A DNA stretch of 11,505 bases, taken from Cyanobacteria bacterium UBA11372 (GTDB lineage: Bacteria > Cyanobacteriota > Cyanobacteriia > Cyanobacteriales > Aerosakkonemataceae). The stretch spans positions 1 to 11,505 of the forward strand of contig DNGG01000176.1 in assembly GCA_003486675.1 (NCBI GenBank), read 5' to 3'. Both the position numbers and the translations under genes were made by a program. Below, in pieces: positions 5,062-11,269 of the stretch (its first letter is position 1; each line of letters begins with the position of its first letter). The notes beneath the pieces were generated by a model. The model searched no databases. It had not been told where the DNA came from and worked only from the letters and a program-made list of their open reading frames with translations.

Positions 5062-6249
5062 ATGATTTACAGCAACCTCGTCAATCGCCTGCTCGACGCA
5101 GATGCAGCGGTGGTGGTGCTGAACTTACTACCCAATTGGGTGCAAACTTCAGATCATTCCAATAACCCGATCAAAACCCTTGTTCAACGGCAGAGCGATC
5201 GCATTGTCCTTGTCCTCCCCACCTCCAGCGCCACGCAGCCCCACCCCACCGAATGGCGCACTTACGAATATTTCCTCCCTGCAACCGACAAAGGTAAACC
5301 CCTGTTTCCACCCCAGTGGATTCTAGGCTTTGCTGAATACGAGCCAGAAGCCAAACATCCTCAGAGTATCCGCAGTACCGCTCGTCAAGCGAGTTTATCT
5401 GGGCAATTTACCCTCACCCGCAATTTAGAGCGCATCCAACCCCTCGATTCAGCAGCTTTACTCACCCTCAAGAAATTTAACCGCCAGAAACAACTCCTGC
5501 AAATCCCTCAAACTCCAATTCAAATTCATTTTTGGGGAGCAAAGGGAACCTTCCCCAGCCTTGAAGCTGAATCGATTTTGAGCAACAGCCGATCCTTCCC
5601 ACAAGTGGGCAACAAAATCGTCCTGGTGGGATTTTCAGAGACTAATAACCCTGATGCCTTTGCGATTCGCTCTCCCTTTGGCGAACTCATGCCCGCAGTC
5701 GAATTACAAGCCAACCTGCTGGCGAGTTTGCTCGCGGGATCTTTTGATCAAATAGTTCCCATCTGGCTGCAAAAAGCCCTGATTGTATTGGGCGGTATCT
5801 TCATTAGCCAATGGATAGTCTTTGGTAAGCTTGATGATCGTGCTAGAAGGCGATACTGGTATTGGATCTATCCCGTCTATTTAAAGCCGCCGATCAAATG
5901 GATCGGTCGCCACCAGGGAGGTTTTGTCGTCGTCAGTAAATTGGAACGACGGAAAGCGTTTTTAGAGGGAGTGAAACACGCCTTGGATGGCAAACTAGAG
6001 ATTCCCAGAGAACTGCGTTACGACATCGATTTAGACGAACGAGAGATGCAAGTGCTGATGTTATTGTGTCGGGAATCTCTGACCGATAAAGCGATCGCCA
6101 TGCGTCTGAACTTATCCTTGAAAACCATCCAGAATTGCGTCCAACGCCTCAAGGCAAAACTGAGCATCGACTATCTCGATGAAAACGATACCAGCACCCG
6201 CGTTGCCCTCTGCATGGAAGCCGTTCGGCGCAAACTGATAGTGTTATAA
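5062..6249 (+). CDS. CHASE2-domain LuxR-type regulator, N-terminally truncated (395 aa)
   Basis: A sensor-regulator remnant. Residues 1-230 are the back part of a CHASE2 extracytoplasmic sensor; the hallmark segment reads KIVLVGFSETNNPDAF, then SPFGELMPAVELQANLLASLL (185-225). One membrane helix follows (about 236-255, LQKALIVLGGIFISQWIVF), then a basic linker and a LuxR/GerE helix-turn-helix (322-390: LDEREMQVLMLLCRESLTDK, AIAMRLNLSLKTIQNCVQRL). ATG 5062 is the first start in frame and has no ribosome-binding site. The frame is open back to 4999 and reads LVTISEADLKTWGLANEP, clear CHASE2 sequence, but hits TGA at 4996. The N-terminal membrane helix and first CHASE2 strand are therefore missing. 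CHASE2 usually ends in three membrane helices; only one is evident. Without an N-terminal anchor its topology would be abnormal. Confidence 0.8.
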   Translation: MIYSNLVNRLLDADAAVVVLNLLPNWVQTSDHSNNPIKTLVQRQSDRIVLVLPTSSATQPHPTEWRTYEYFLPATDKGKPLFPPQWILGFAEYEPEAKHPQSIRSTARQASLSGQFTLTRNLERIQPLDSAALLTLKKFNRQKQLLQIPQTPIQIHFWGAKGTFPSLEAESILSNSRSFPQVGNKIVLVGFSETNNPDAFAIRSPFGELMPAVELQANLLASLLAGSFDQIVPIWLQKALIVLGGIFISQWIVFGKLDDRARRRYWYWIYPVYLKPPIKWIGRHQGGFVVVSKLERRKAFLEGVKHALDGKLEIPRELRYDIDLDEREMQVLMLLCRESLTDKAIAMRLNLSLKTIQNCVQRLKAKLSIDYLDENDTSTRVALCMEAVRRKLIVL

Positions 6250-6274
6250 AACCTCTTCTAGCCAGCAAACTGGA

Positions 6275-6413
6275 AACACCCCGGGAGCATGTCAGGGAAA
6301 GCAACTCTTCTGTGTAGGTTGGGTTGAACGTAAGTGAAACGCAACCATCGAGCCAAAGTTGGGTGTAGTGCCTCAACCCAACAAAGCTCGAGTTGACATG
6401 CTCCCAACACCCC
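6275..6413. mobile_element. MITE-like element with 12-bp TIRs and 8-bp target duplication
   Basis: GGGAGCATGTCA (6283-6294) and TGACATGCTCCC (6394-6405) are perfect 12-bp terminal inverted repeats bounding 123 bp. They are flanked directly by identical 8-bp repeats AACACCCC at 6275-6282 and 6406-6413. Inside, GTTGGGTTGA (6318-6327) and TCAACCCAAC (6373-6382) make a second perfect palindrome. No transposase is encoded. An 8-bp duplication fits families such as ISL3, IS66 or IS256; the mobilising enzyme is not in the window and the family is inference. The site is 25 bp past the CHASE2-LuxR stop codon. Confidence 0.8.
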
Positions 6414-6433
6414 CTGGTGACAGTTGAGCGTGG

Positions 6434-6472
6434 GGAATGCGGGTGCCAAGGCTCAGTTGACGATCGCATTCC
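6434..6472. repeat. 8-bp inverted repeat
   Basis: GGAATGCG (6434-6441) pairs with CGCATTCC (6465-6472) over a 23-base loop. It lies downstream of the CHASE2-LuxR gene and before the second composite repeat. There is no T-tract, so a terminator role is unsupported. Confidence 0.4.
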
Positions 6473-6473
6473 A

Positions 6474-6640
6474 CCTAACTGGGGGATAATGTAGCCGCGA
6501 TCGCATAAATCGGGACATGCGATCGCTTTGATTAAATCTGTTGCCCAAATAACTCAGACGGGCTTTCCTGCCCATGGCACAAAGCCCAAAAAATTCTTGT
6601 GGGGTGGGCATCTTGCCCGCCTATAAAAGTTGTGTCCCCT
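6474..6640. repeat. Composite palindromic repeat, copy 2
   Basis: This second copy of the 2695-2830 unit carries the same GGGGGATAATGTAG start. Its HIP1-closed hairpin has a perfect 10-bp stem (GCGATCGCAT 6496-6505 / ATGCGATCGC 6516-6525). The large hairpin arms lie at about 6560-6582 and 6597-6621, with the AAAGCCCAAAAAATTCTTGT core identical to copy 1. About 30 extra bases (6527-6555) separate the two hairpins compared with copy 1. It ends just upstream of the CBS gene and may form part of its promoter region. Confidence 0.7.
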
Positions 6641-6685
6641 AATTTCATACAATGAAACTAGAAGACTTACGAGAGAAGCAAGCAA

Positions 6686-7153
6686 ATGATGCCTAATACC
6701 GTTGCCGATGTGATGACCCGCGATCCCATCTGCGTGCGGCCGGAAACGCCCCTCAACGAAGCGATTAAAATTCTTGCGGATCGACGCATCAGCGGTTTGC
6801 CGGTAGTGGATGATGGCGGCAAACTGATCGGCATTCTCTCGGAAACAGACTTAATGTGGCAAGAATCAGGGGTTAATCCCCCAGCCTATATCATGTTCCT
6901 CGATAGCGTGATTTACTTAGAAAATCCCGCCAAATACGAGCGAGACTTGCATAAGGCACTCGGGCAAACGGTTAAGGAAGTGATGACCGAGCAAGTGGTG
7001 AGCGTTCACCCAGATAAATCCTTGCGCGAAGCCGCACAAATGATGCACGCAGACGGCTATCGTCGCTTGCCCGTAATCGATGCTGGCGGTAAAGTGATTG
7101 GCATTCTTACCCGTGGAGACATTATCCGGGCAATGGCAGCCAGTCAGGAATAG
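6686..7153 (+). CDS. Tandem CBS-domain protein (155 aa)
   Basis: A stand-alone protein of two CBS domains (a Bateman module), expected to bind adenine nucleotides (AMP, ADP, ATP or relatives) and to modulate a partner enzyme. CBS1 spans about 7-60 (VADVMTRDPICVRPETPL, ISGLPVVDDGGKLIGILSETDL) and CBS2 about 97-152 (VKEVMTEQVVSVHPDKSL, YRRLPVIDAGGKVIGILTRGDI). Both end in a ribose-contacting S/T-x-x-D motif, S52-x2-D55 and T142-x2-D145. The linker (60-95, NPPAYIMFLDSVIYLENPAKY) is typical of cyanobacterial and plant CBS-pair proteins. Two adjacent ATGs (6686 and 6689) are possible starts; GAGAGAAG lies a few bases upstream. There are no membrane segments, so it is cytoplasmic. It sits 83 bp before the NblB-like gene on the same strand; the partner is unknown. 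Confidence 0.92.
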   Translation: MMPNTVADVMTRDPICVRPETPLNEAIKILADRRISGLPVVDDGGKLIGILSETDLMWQESGVNPPAYIMFLDSVIYLENPAKYERDLHKALGQTVKEVMTEQVVSVHPDKSLREAAQMMHADGYRRLPVIDAGGKVIGILTRGDIIRAMAASQE

Positions 7154-7234
7154 GTAATCGGTAATGGATTGTGGGAAAATTACTTACTACCCGGCTGGCT
7201 CTTCACCCATGACCCATTACCAATCACCGATTAC
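7154..7234. repeat. Inverted repeat of GGTAATGG-type sequence
   Basis: GTAATCGGT (7154-7162) pairs with ACCGATTAC (7226-7234), and TAATGG (7162-7167) with CCATTA (7214-7219). The hairpin fills the whole spacer between the CBS and NblB-like genes, ending two bases before the latter's ATG. It resembles the TAATGGGTAATTGG-type repeats common in filamentous cyanobacteria. It may attenuate or separate expression of the two genes, but no T-tract follows. Confidence 0.55.
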
Positions 7235-7236
7235 AA

Positions 7237-7896
7237 ATGACCATTACTCCTGAGTCTGTTAAAGAATTGCTTTCTTCGGAAAATTTGGGCGATCGCATAC
7301 GCGGCGTCAATCAGTTGCGACAGCTAGAACCGGCGATCGCGTTTGAGTTGGTGCAAACCGCCATCAAAGACAGCAACCCTCGCATCCGATATGCCGCTGT
7401 CAGCCAATTGGATACGTTAGGGAATCAAGATTTGCCAAAAGCTTATAATATATTGCGCGATCGCTTGCTCAACGACTCCGAAACCGACGTGCAAGCAGCA
7501 GCAGCAGACTGCTTAGGCGCACTCAAATTAACAGACGCTTTTGAAGACTTGCGCCAAATTTACCAAACCACCTCCGAATGGCTGCTTCAGCTTAGTATTA
7601 TTGCTGCCTTGGGAGTCTTTGGCGATCCGCGATGCTTTGACTTACTCGCAGAAGCACTCAACTCCAGCACCGACATCGTGAAAACTGCGGCGATCGGTTC
7701 TTTTGGAGAACTGGGAGATTTACGGGCAATACCCCTTTTAGCGCCATACGCCACAGATCCAGATTGGCAGATCCGCCACAGAGTCGCCCAAGCACTCGGT
7801 CATCTGGGAGGAGAAGAAGCTCGCAAAACCTTAGAAACTCTAGCTCAAGATCGAGTAGATCTAGTCGCACAAGAAGCCCAAACCTATTTACATTAA
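7237..7896 (+). CDS. nblB: NblB-like HEAT-repeat protein (219 aa)
   Basis: An all-helical protein of PBS-lyase-type HEAT repeats. At least five units are visible, for example RIRYAAVSQLDTLG (50-63), VQAAAADCLGALKL (84-97), LLQLSIIAALGVFGD (116-130), IVKTAAIGSFGELGD (147-161) and QIRHRVAQALGHLGGEEA (177-194). The start MTITPESVKELLSS and overall length match the cyanobacterial family annotated as phycobilisome degradation protein NblB. That family is related to the CpcE-type bilin lyase subunits and implicated in phycobilisome turnover under nutrient stress. The assignment rests on recalled family resemblance; a generic HEAT-repeat scaffold is the alternative. The start ATG 7237 has no clear ribosome-binding site and follows an inverted repeat. 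No nblA is seen nearby. Confidence 0.75.
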   Translation: MTITPESVKELLSSENLGDRIRGVNQLRQLEPAIAFELVQTAIKDSNPRIRYAAVSQLDTLGNQDLPKAYNILRDRLLNDSETDVQAAAADCLGALKLTDAFEDLRQIYQTTSEWLLQLSIIAALGVFGDPRCFDLLAEALNSSTDIVKTAAIGSFGELGDLRAIPLLAPYATDPDWQIRHRVAQALGHLGGEEARKTLETLAQDRVDLVAQEAQTYLH

Positions 7897-7978
7897 TCGG
7901 GATAGAGCATGGCGCAGGTGGGCTTCTTTAGCCGGTGTGGAGACGAGAATTTGAATCAATCAGACTTACCCACGACAA

Positions 7979-8035
7979 GCCAAGAAACCGGGTTTCTGCG
8001 TAGCTCGAATTTCCACCCAAACCCGGTTTCTTGGC
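7979..8035. repeat. 17-bp perfect inverted repeat downstream of nblB
   Basis: GCCAAGAAACCGGGTTT (7979-7995) pairs perfectly with the block at 8019-8035 over a 23-base loop. AGAAACCGGGTTTCT-type palindromes are a familiar dispersed cyanobacterial repeat (recollection). It lies 83 bp past the nblB stop with no T-run, so it could stabilise the 3' end or act as a weak terminator. Confidence 0.7.
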
Positions 8036-8565
8036 CTATATCCTGTCTATAATTCTACCTATCTCTCCATCTCCCTTGTTCCCGCAGTCCCCTGCTTTCT
8101 TGCACACCCTTACACCCCTACTTTCTCTCCTTATAGGTGAAAATTGTATCCGTAGTTAGATCTTCGCTTCTTTAATCGATTCGCATAAATTAGTCAAGTA
8201 GCTGGCGGATCGTTAAGTGACTTTTAAGTGCTAGTTTACAGGAACTTTAATTTAAACAACCAATATCCTCGTAATTTAAAGACTCGGTAAAATATCACAA
8301 TTTTGCTTGTGAGTAACTTCCCCTGCACCAATATTGTTAATATAATCAAATTGTGAGAAGATACACGCAGATACGGAGAGATACACGGAAATCCAGGGTC
8401 TATTAAATCACTCGCTGCATCCAGACTTAAATCTGTTAGGGGTAAAAACCCTTGCTCATAGCATTCAAATTTCAGCATATCTGACGAGGGGATTAAAAAT
8501 CTCAAACGGCTGCCAAAGTATCCAGATCGATGAATTAAATTGTCTAAGTTACTAGGGAAAATACT
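8036..8565. other. Non-coding region upstream of the first PEP-CTERM gene
   Basis: About 530 bp with no supported gene. From 8046 to 8133 the plus strand is strongly pyrimidine-rich (runs such as CCTATCTCTCCATCTCCC). A perfect TATAAT lies at 8341-8346 but lacks a good -35 at standard spacing; used as a -10 it would leave a ~210-base leader. GATACACG and GAGATACACGG repeat at 8357-8388. AGGG at 8554-8557 is the ribosome-binding site for the PEP-CTERM gene. The minus-strand frame here has no recognisable protein features. Confidence 0.5.
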
Positions 8566-9351
8566 ATGAATTTGAAAAAAGCTGTGGCTATCGTCGGTTT
8601 GGTTGCTAGTAGCGCTTCCGCTCTTTCAACTGCTCCAGCTAGAGCCTTTGACCTCAACAGCGGTTCTCTTGTAGGAACCTGCGCCCCTCTGACAGCCGGT
8701 TATTATACCGGTGCTTACGGTCAAGTCCTCAGCAACGCCACTGCGAGCAGCTGTGTAACTAATGACGGTTTCACGCTCACACCCAACACCGGCAGCGTGC
8801 TACAAGGCAAGACAGTAGGCGGCATCAAGGGTGTGGGCATAACTACCAATCCCAGCGACCCCCTGACAGACACTCTGGGCGAGATCGACAATAGCGAGGC
8901 ACTGAGCTTGACTCACGCTACAGGTGGTATCTTTGACTACATCGATTTTTCTTTCCTCTATCAACCCGGAGTCTACTCAGATGAGGTGTTTGAGGTTGCC
9001 TCTATTGTTGCTAACGACGGCACGTCCGGAACTCTAAGCGTGATTGACAACAGCACCGCCCTATGGACTGTGGGTGGTGTAGCTCAAGCCGTAACAGCAC
9101 TGAGCAATTCTGTTGAAGGCGCTGGTGGTAGATACAGAGTCTTCAATCCTTTTGGAAATAAGTTCCTCACCAGTCTGACATTGACGGCCCTTCAGAATCC
9201 ACTCTTTGCCGCCAATTATCAAAACAGCGACTACAGCCTCGTCGGTGCCCAACTGAAATCCGTTCCCGAACCAACCACCCTTGCAGGTTTGGGTATCGTA
9301 GGTGGATTGTTGGTGGCTTCTCGCCGTCGTAGAGCTAAGGGGACTCCCTGA
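8566..9351 (+). CDS. PEP-CTERM exported protein, paralogue 1 (261 aa)
   Basis: A secreted or surface protein. It has a Sec signal peptide (1-27, LKKAVAIVGLVASSASAL then cleavage after APARA) and a beta-rich domain of about 28-230. The C-terminal PEP-CTERM sorting signal is VPEP (233-236), a hydrophobic stretch TLAGLGIVGGLLVA (238-251) and RRRR (253-256). Such tails are recognised and removed by exosortase in organisms making exopolysaccharide matrix; no exosortase is encoded here. C39 and C63 are the only cysteines and match exactly in the paralogue at 10358-11170, suggesting a disulphide. Shared motifs include DGFTLT, LQGK, GVGIT, SFLYxPGVxSDxVxEVA and NPFGN. It starts at ATG 8566 behind AGGG and ends in a strong terminator (9387-9427), so it is probably monocistronic. 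The role of the domain is unknown. Confidence 0.9.
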   Translation: MNLKKAVAIVGLVASSASALSTAPARAFDLNSGSLVGTCAPLTAGYYTGAYGQVLSNATASSCVTNDGFTLTPNTGSVLQGKTVGGIKGVGITTNPSDPLTDTLGEIDNSEALSLTHATGGIFDYIDFSFLYQPGVYSDEVFEVASIVANDGTSGTLSVIDNSTALWTVGGVAQAVTALSNSVEGAGGRYRVFNPFGNKFLTSLTLTALQNPLFAANYQNSDYSLVGAQLKSVPEPTTLAGLGIVGGLLVASRRRRAKGTP

Positions 9352-9386
9352 TTGGTAAGTTTCAAGCTGTCATCTCCCTGAATCTT

Positions 9387-9427
9387 GGGGTTAAAAGTCG
9401 AGTCAGACTTTTAACCCTATTTTTTTT
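9387..9427 (+). terminator. Intrinsic terminator of the first PEP-CTERM gene
   Basis: GGGTTAAAAGTC (9388-9399) pairs perfectly with GACTTTTAACCC (9406-9417) around a six-base loop, followed by eight T residues (9420-9427). It lies 36 bp past the stop codon: a textbook rho-independent terminator. Confidence 0.92.
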
Positions 9428-9490
9428 AGCAATATTTACTACTCCCATCCCGGTAGAAGATTATGTATTTCTTCCTTCTTTTTCCTGAGC

Positions 9491-9705
9491 GTCCTAAAAC
9501 GCTATCGCGTTTCGCTATAGCGGCTTGCAGTCGTATGAGGTACACCGAGAGTTTGTGTAGCGGCCGCATTAATACTGCCCGCACACTGCTGTCGAAGCGA
9601 TAACGCTTTCCCTAGACGAGCTTGCAATCCGCTGTAAGCGCATCCGCAAGCGTTAGCGAACGCTATCGCGTCTAAGCGCTGGCGCGCACGCTACGCGAAC
9701 GTGGT
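9491..9705. repeat. Cluster of short GC-rich palindromes
   Basis: Several small inverted repeats are packed together: AAACGC 9497-9502 / GCGTTT 9507-9512, AAGCG 9595-9599 / CGCTT 9604-9608, and AGCGTT 9649-9654 / AACGCT 9659-9664. Further GCTATCGCG and GCTACGCGAACG words follow. Such CGCTATCGCG/GCGTTAGCGAACGC words are typical of short dispersed repeats in filamentous cyanobacteria (recollection). No coding frame is convincing here. Confidence 0.6.
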
Positions 9706-9742
9706 TCATTACAATACAAATTCTTCTGGCACCGAACGGAGT

Positions 9743-9773
9743 AAGGGCTGTTTGCCATCAAACAGCCCTTTTT
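9743..9773 (+). terminator. Orphan intrinsic terminator
   Basis: AAGGGCTGTTT (9743-9753) pairs perfectly with AAACAGCCCTT (9760-9770) around six bases; T9769-9773 forms the T-tract. No plus-strand protein gene ends here, and the previous gene already has its own terminator at 9387-9427. It may end a small RNA starting somewhere in 9430-9740, or be a backup terminator. A TACAAT at 9710-9715 is a weak -10 candidate without a good -35. Confidence 0.75.
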
Positions 9774-9810
9774 AGATCAATTTCCCGCGCTCGTGCTGCA
9801 GATCAAAATA

Positions 9811-9870
9811 TTGTAAGGGCGGGTTTTACAAATAACCTTTGACAAAAACAAACCATTCAAATAAACCCGC
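9811..9870. repeat. Dispersed repeat with GCGGGTTT/AAACCCGC ends
   Basis: TTGTAAGGGCGGGTTTTACA begins a ~60-bp unit whose ends pair as GCGGGTTT (9819-9826) / AAACCCGC (9863-9870) around an A-rich centre. I recall very similar units scattered in Oscillatoriales genomes. A further inverted pair, GGAAAACA 9897-9904 / TGTTTTCC 9930-9937, encloses a HIP1 site just downstream. Confidence 0.55.
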
Positions 9871-9937
9871 AGAGCGCCTTGTGTGGCACGTTGATGGGAA
9901 AACAATATGATTCTGGGAGCAGCGATCGCTGTTTTCC

Positions 9938-10357
9938 TGGCTAGAGAAAGTCCGCGCCCGAACCCACCAAAGTATCCGTTCACACTCCCTCTTCCTCTGC
10001 CCACTTCATATGTTTCCATGCAGCGCAACAGTGATAACACTTATTTTTACTAACTAACCGTTCCAAAGATAGAGTGAAGCCTCCGTGAACCTACATCCTA
10101 AAATCTACCGAGTCATCAATAGGGTTTCTATAATCGACATAAGTACATCACGCAAGGTCTGAGATATCCAAGTGCAAATCAGAGACTATCGGCTCAACAA
10201 TATGTATCTACCCTCAGAAGATTTGTTTGCAGTAAAACACCTTTCTCAAGTTCAACCCAATTGCTGCGATCCGCGAAAAAAGGAGAATCTCAGACCCTTG
10301 CTCCAGGTGTCGCAAGTAATACATCAATGTTTAAATCGGGTTCAAAGAGAAACAATA
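9938..10357. promoter_or_regulatory. Upstream region and candidate -10 of the second PEP-CTERM gene
   Basis: No gene is supported here. A perfect TATAAT at 10129-10134 is a candidate -10, but no good -35 lies 16-18 bp upstream, so an activator or alternative sigma factor would be needed. Initiation near 10141 would give a leader of about 217 bases, close to the arrangement before paralogue 1 (TATAAT 225 bp from its ATG). Plus-strand codons 10172-10357 are in frame with the gene, but they precede the signal peptide and are taken as untranslated. Confidence 0.4.
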
Positions 10358-11170
10358 ATGAATTGCAAAAAAGTTGCGGCTTTCCTTAGCGTCATAGCTG
10401 GCGGCGCTGTCGCCCTATCAACATCTTCAGCTCAAGCTTTTAACTTCACTACCGGCTCAAGTTTAGGCAGCTGTTCTGCTTTGGCGGGTCCTTTTTATGT
10501 GGGTTCTTATCATCAGCAGATCAGTAATTTCACTACACCTAGCTGTACCACGGGTGACGGTTTCACCCTGACAGCAACTGGCGGTCTCTTACAAGGCAAA
10601 TTCGTCAACGACGTCACGGGTGTGGGTATTACCAACGGTCTAAATGACCCCTCTCTCGGCGAAATTAATATCGGAGAAGAATTAAAATTGATTCTGCCCG
10701 GAACGGGTGGCGTCCTCCAATCTATCGGACTCTCTTTTTTGTATCGACCCGGAGTGTTTTCAGATCGAGTCTATGAGGTGGCTGCCGGTGTTTCTGAGGC
10801 GAATGTGACGGGAACTCTGAGGATTACCAGCCCTAATACAGCCCTGTGGAACGTCGCAGGTTTAGGAATCGTCGATCAAATCGTCAATGCCGTTAGTGGG
10901 TCTAATCCAGATGGCGGTGGTTGGTACAATATCACCAATCCTTTCGGCAACACCTCCCTCAGTAGCCTGGTATTGAAACCACTCCCTGGCTCTATTACTG
11001 CCAATGCGTACAATCCAACCAACCAATGGCTAGATTCTTTTGAAAACAGTGACTTCTCTCTGGTGAGTGCAGAAGTAGAATCTTCATCAGTTCCGGAACC
11101 GGGCACTCTTGCTGGATTAGCGTTGATCGGTGGTTTATTGGCTGCTTCTCGCCGTCGTAAAGTTAGCTAG
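10358..11170 (+). CDS. PEP-CTERM exported protein, paralogue 2 (270 aa)
   Basis: Second copy of the secreted protein at 8566-9351. I place the start at ATG 10358 because it puts a normal Sec signal peptide at the N-terminus (MNCKKVAAFLSVIAGGAVAL, cleavage after SSAQA). The frame stays open to 10172, which would bury the signal 62 residues in. The domain follows the paralogue closely: C39 and C63 at identical positions, DGFTLT, LQGK, GVGIT, LGEI, LSFLYRPGVFSDRVYEVA and NPFGN. A region around 205-230 is longer here. The tail is the PEP-CTERM signal VPEP (245-248), TLAGLALIGGLLAA and RRR (265-267). It would be sorted by exosortase to the surface or matrix; that enzyme is not in the window. Its 3' end converges on the NAD kinase gene. 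Confidence 0.9.
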   Translation: MNCKKVAAFLSVIAGGAVALSTSSAQAFNFTTGSSLGSCSALAGPFYVGSYHQQISNFTTPSCTTGDGFTLTATGGLLQGKFVNDVTGVGITNGLNDPSLGEINIGEELKLILPGTGGVLQSIGLSFLYRPGVFSDRVYEVAAGVSEANVTGTLRITSPNTALWNVAGLGIVDQIVNAVSGSNPDGGGWYNITNPFGNTSLSSLVLKPLPGSITANAYNPTNQWLDSFENSDFSLVSAEVESSSVPEPGTLAGLALIGGLLAASRRRKVS

Positions 11171-11198
11171 ATTCAAAAGAAGACACGGAGACAGCGTG

Positions 11199-11248
11199 AC
11201 GCTCCTGACGCGAAGAGTTTTTGATCGCACTCACCGCGTCAGGAGCGT
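11199..11248. terminator. 13-bp perfect hairpin between convergent genes
   Basis: ACGCTCCTGACGC (11199-11211) pairs perfectly with GCGTCAGGAGCGT (11236-11248) over a 24-base loop. It sits between the convergent stops at 11170 (plus) and 11270 (minus). The flanking T-tracts are short (TTT), so a bidirectional terminator is likely but not certain. Confidence 0.55.
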
Positions 11249-11269
11249 TTGGCATTTTCCCCGTCCTCT

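Noticed and set aside
6652..6696. 14-codon frame MKLEDLREKQANDA overlapping the CBS gene start
   Set aside because: It could be a leader peptide coupled to the CBS gene, but it lacks its own ribosome-binding site and such short frames arise by chance.
8236..8505. Minus-strand 89-aa frame upstream of the first PEP-CTERM gene
   Set aside because: No motifs, no ribosome-binding site noted, and it overlaps the likely promoter and leader region of the plus-strand gene.
9777..10040. Minus-strand 87-aa frame between the PEP-CTERM genes
   Set aside because: It crosses the GCGGGTTT/AAACCCGC dispersed repeat and a HIP1 hairpin and has no protein features.
10172..10357. N-terminal extension of the second PEP-CTERM protein
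   Set aside because: It would place 62 residues before an obvious Sec signal peptide; the paralogue starts directly at its signal peptide.
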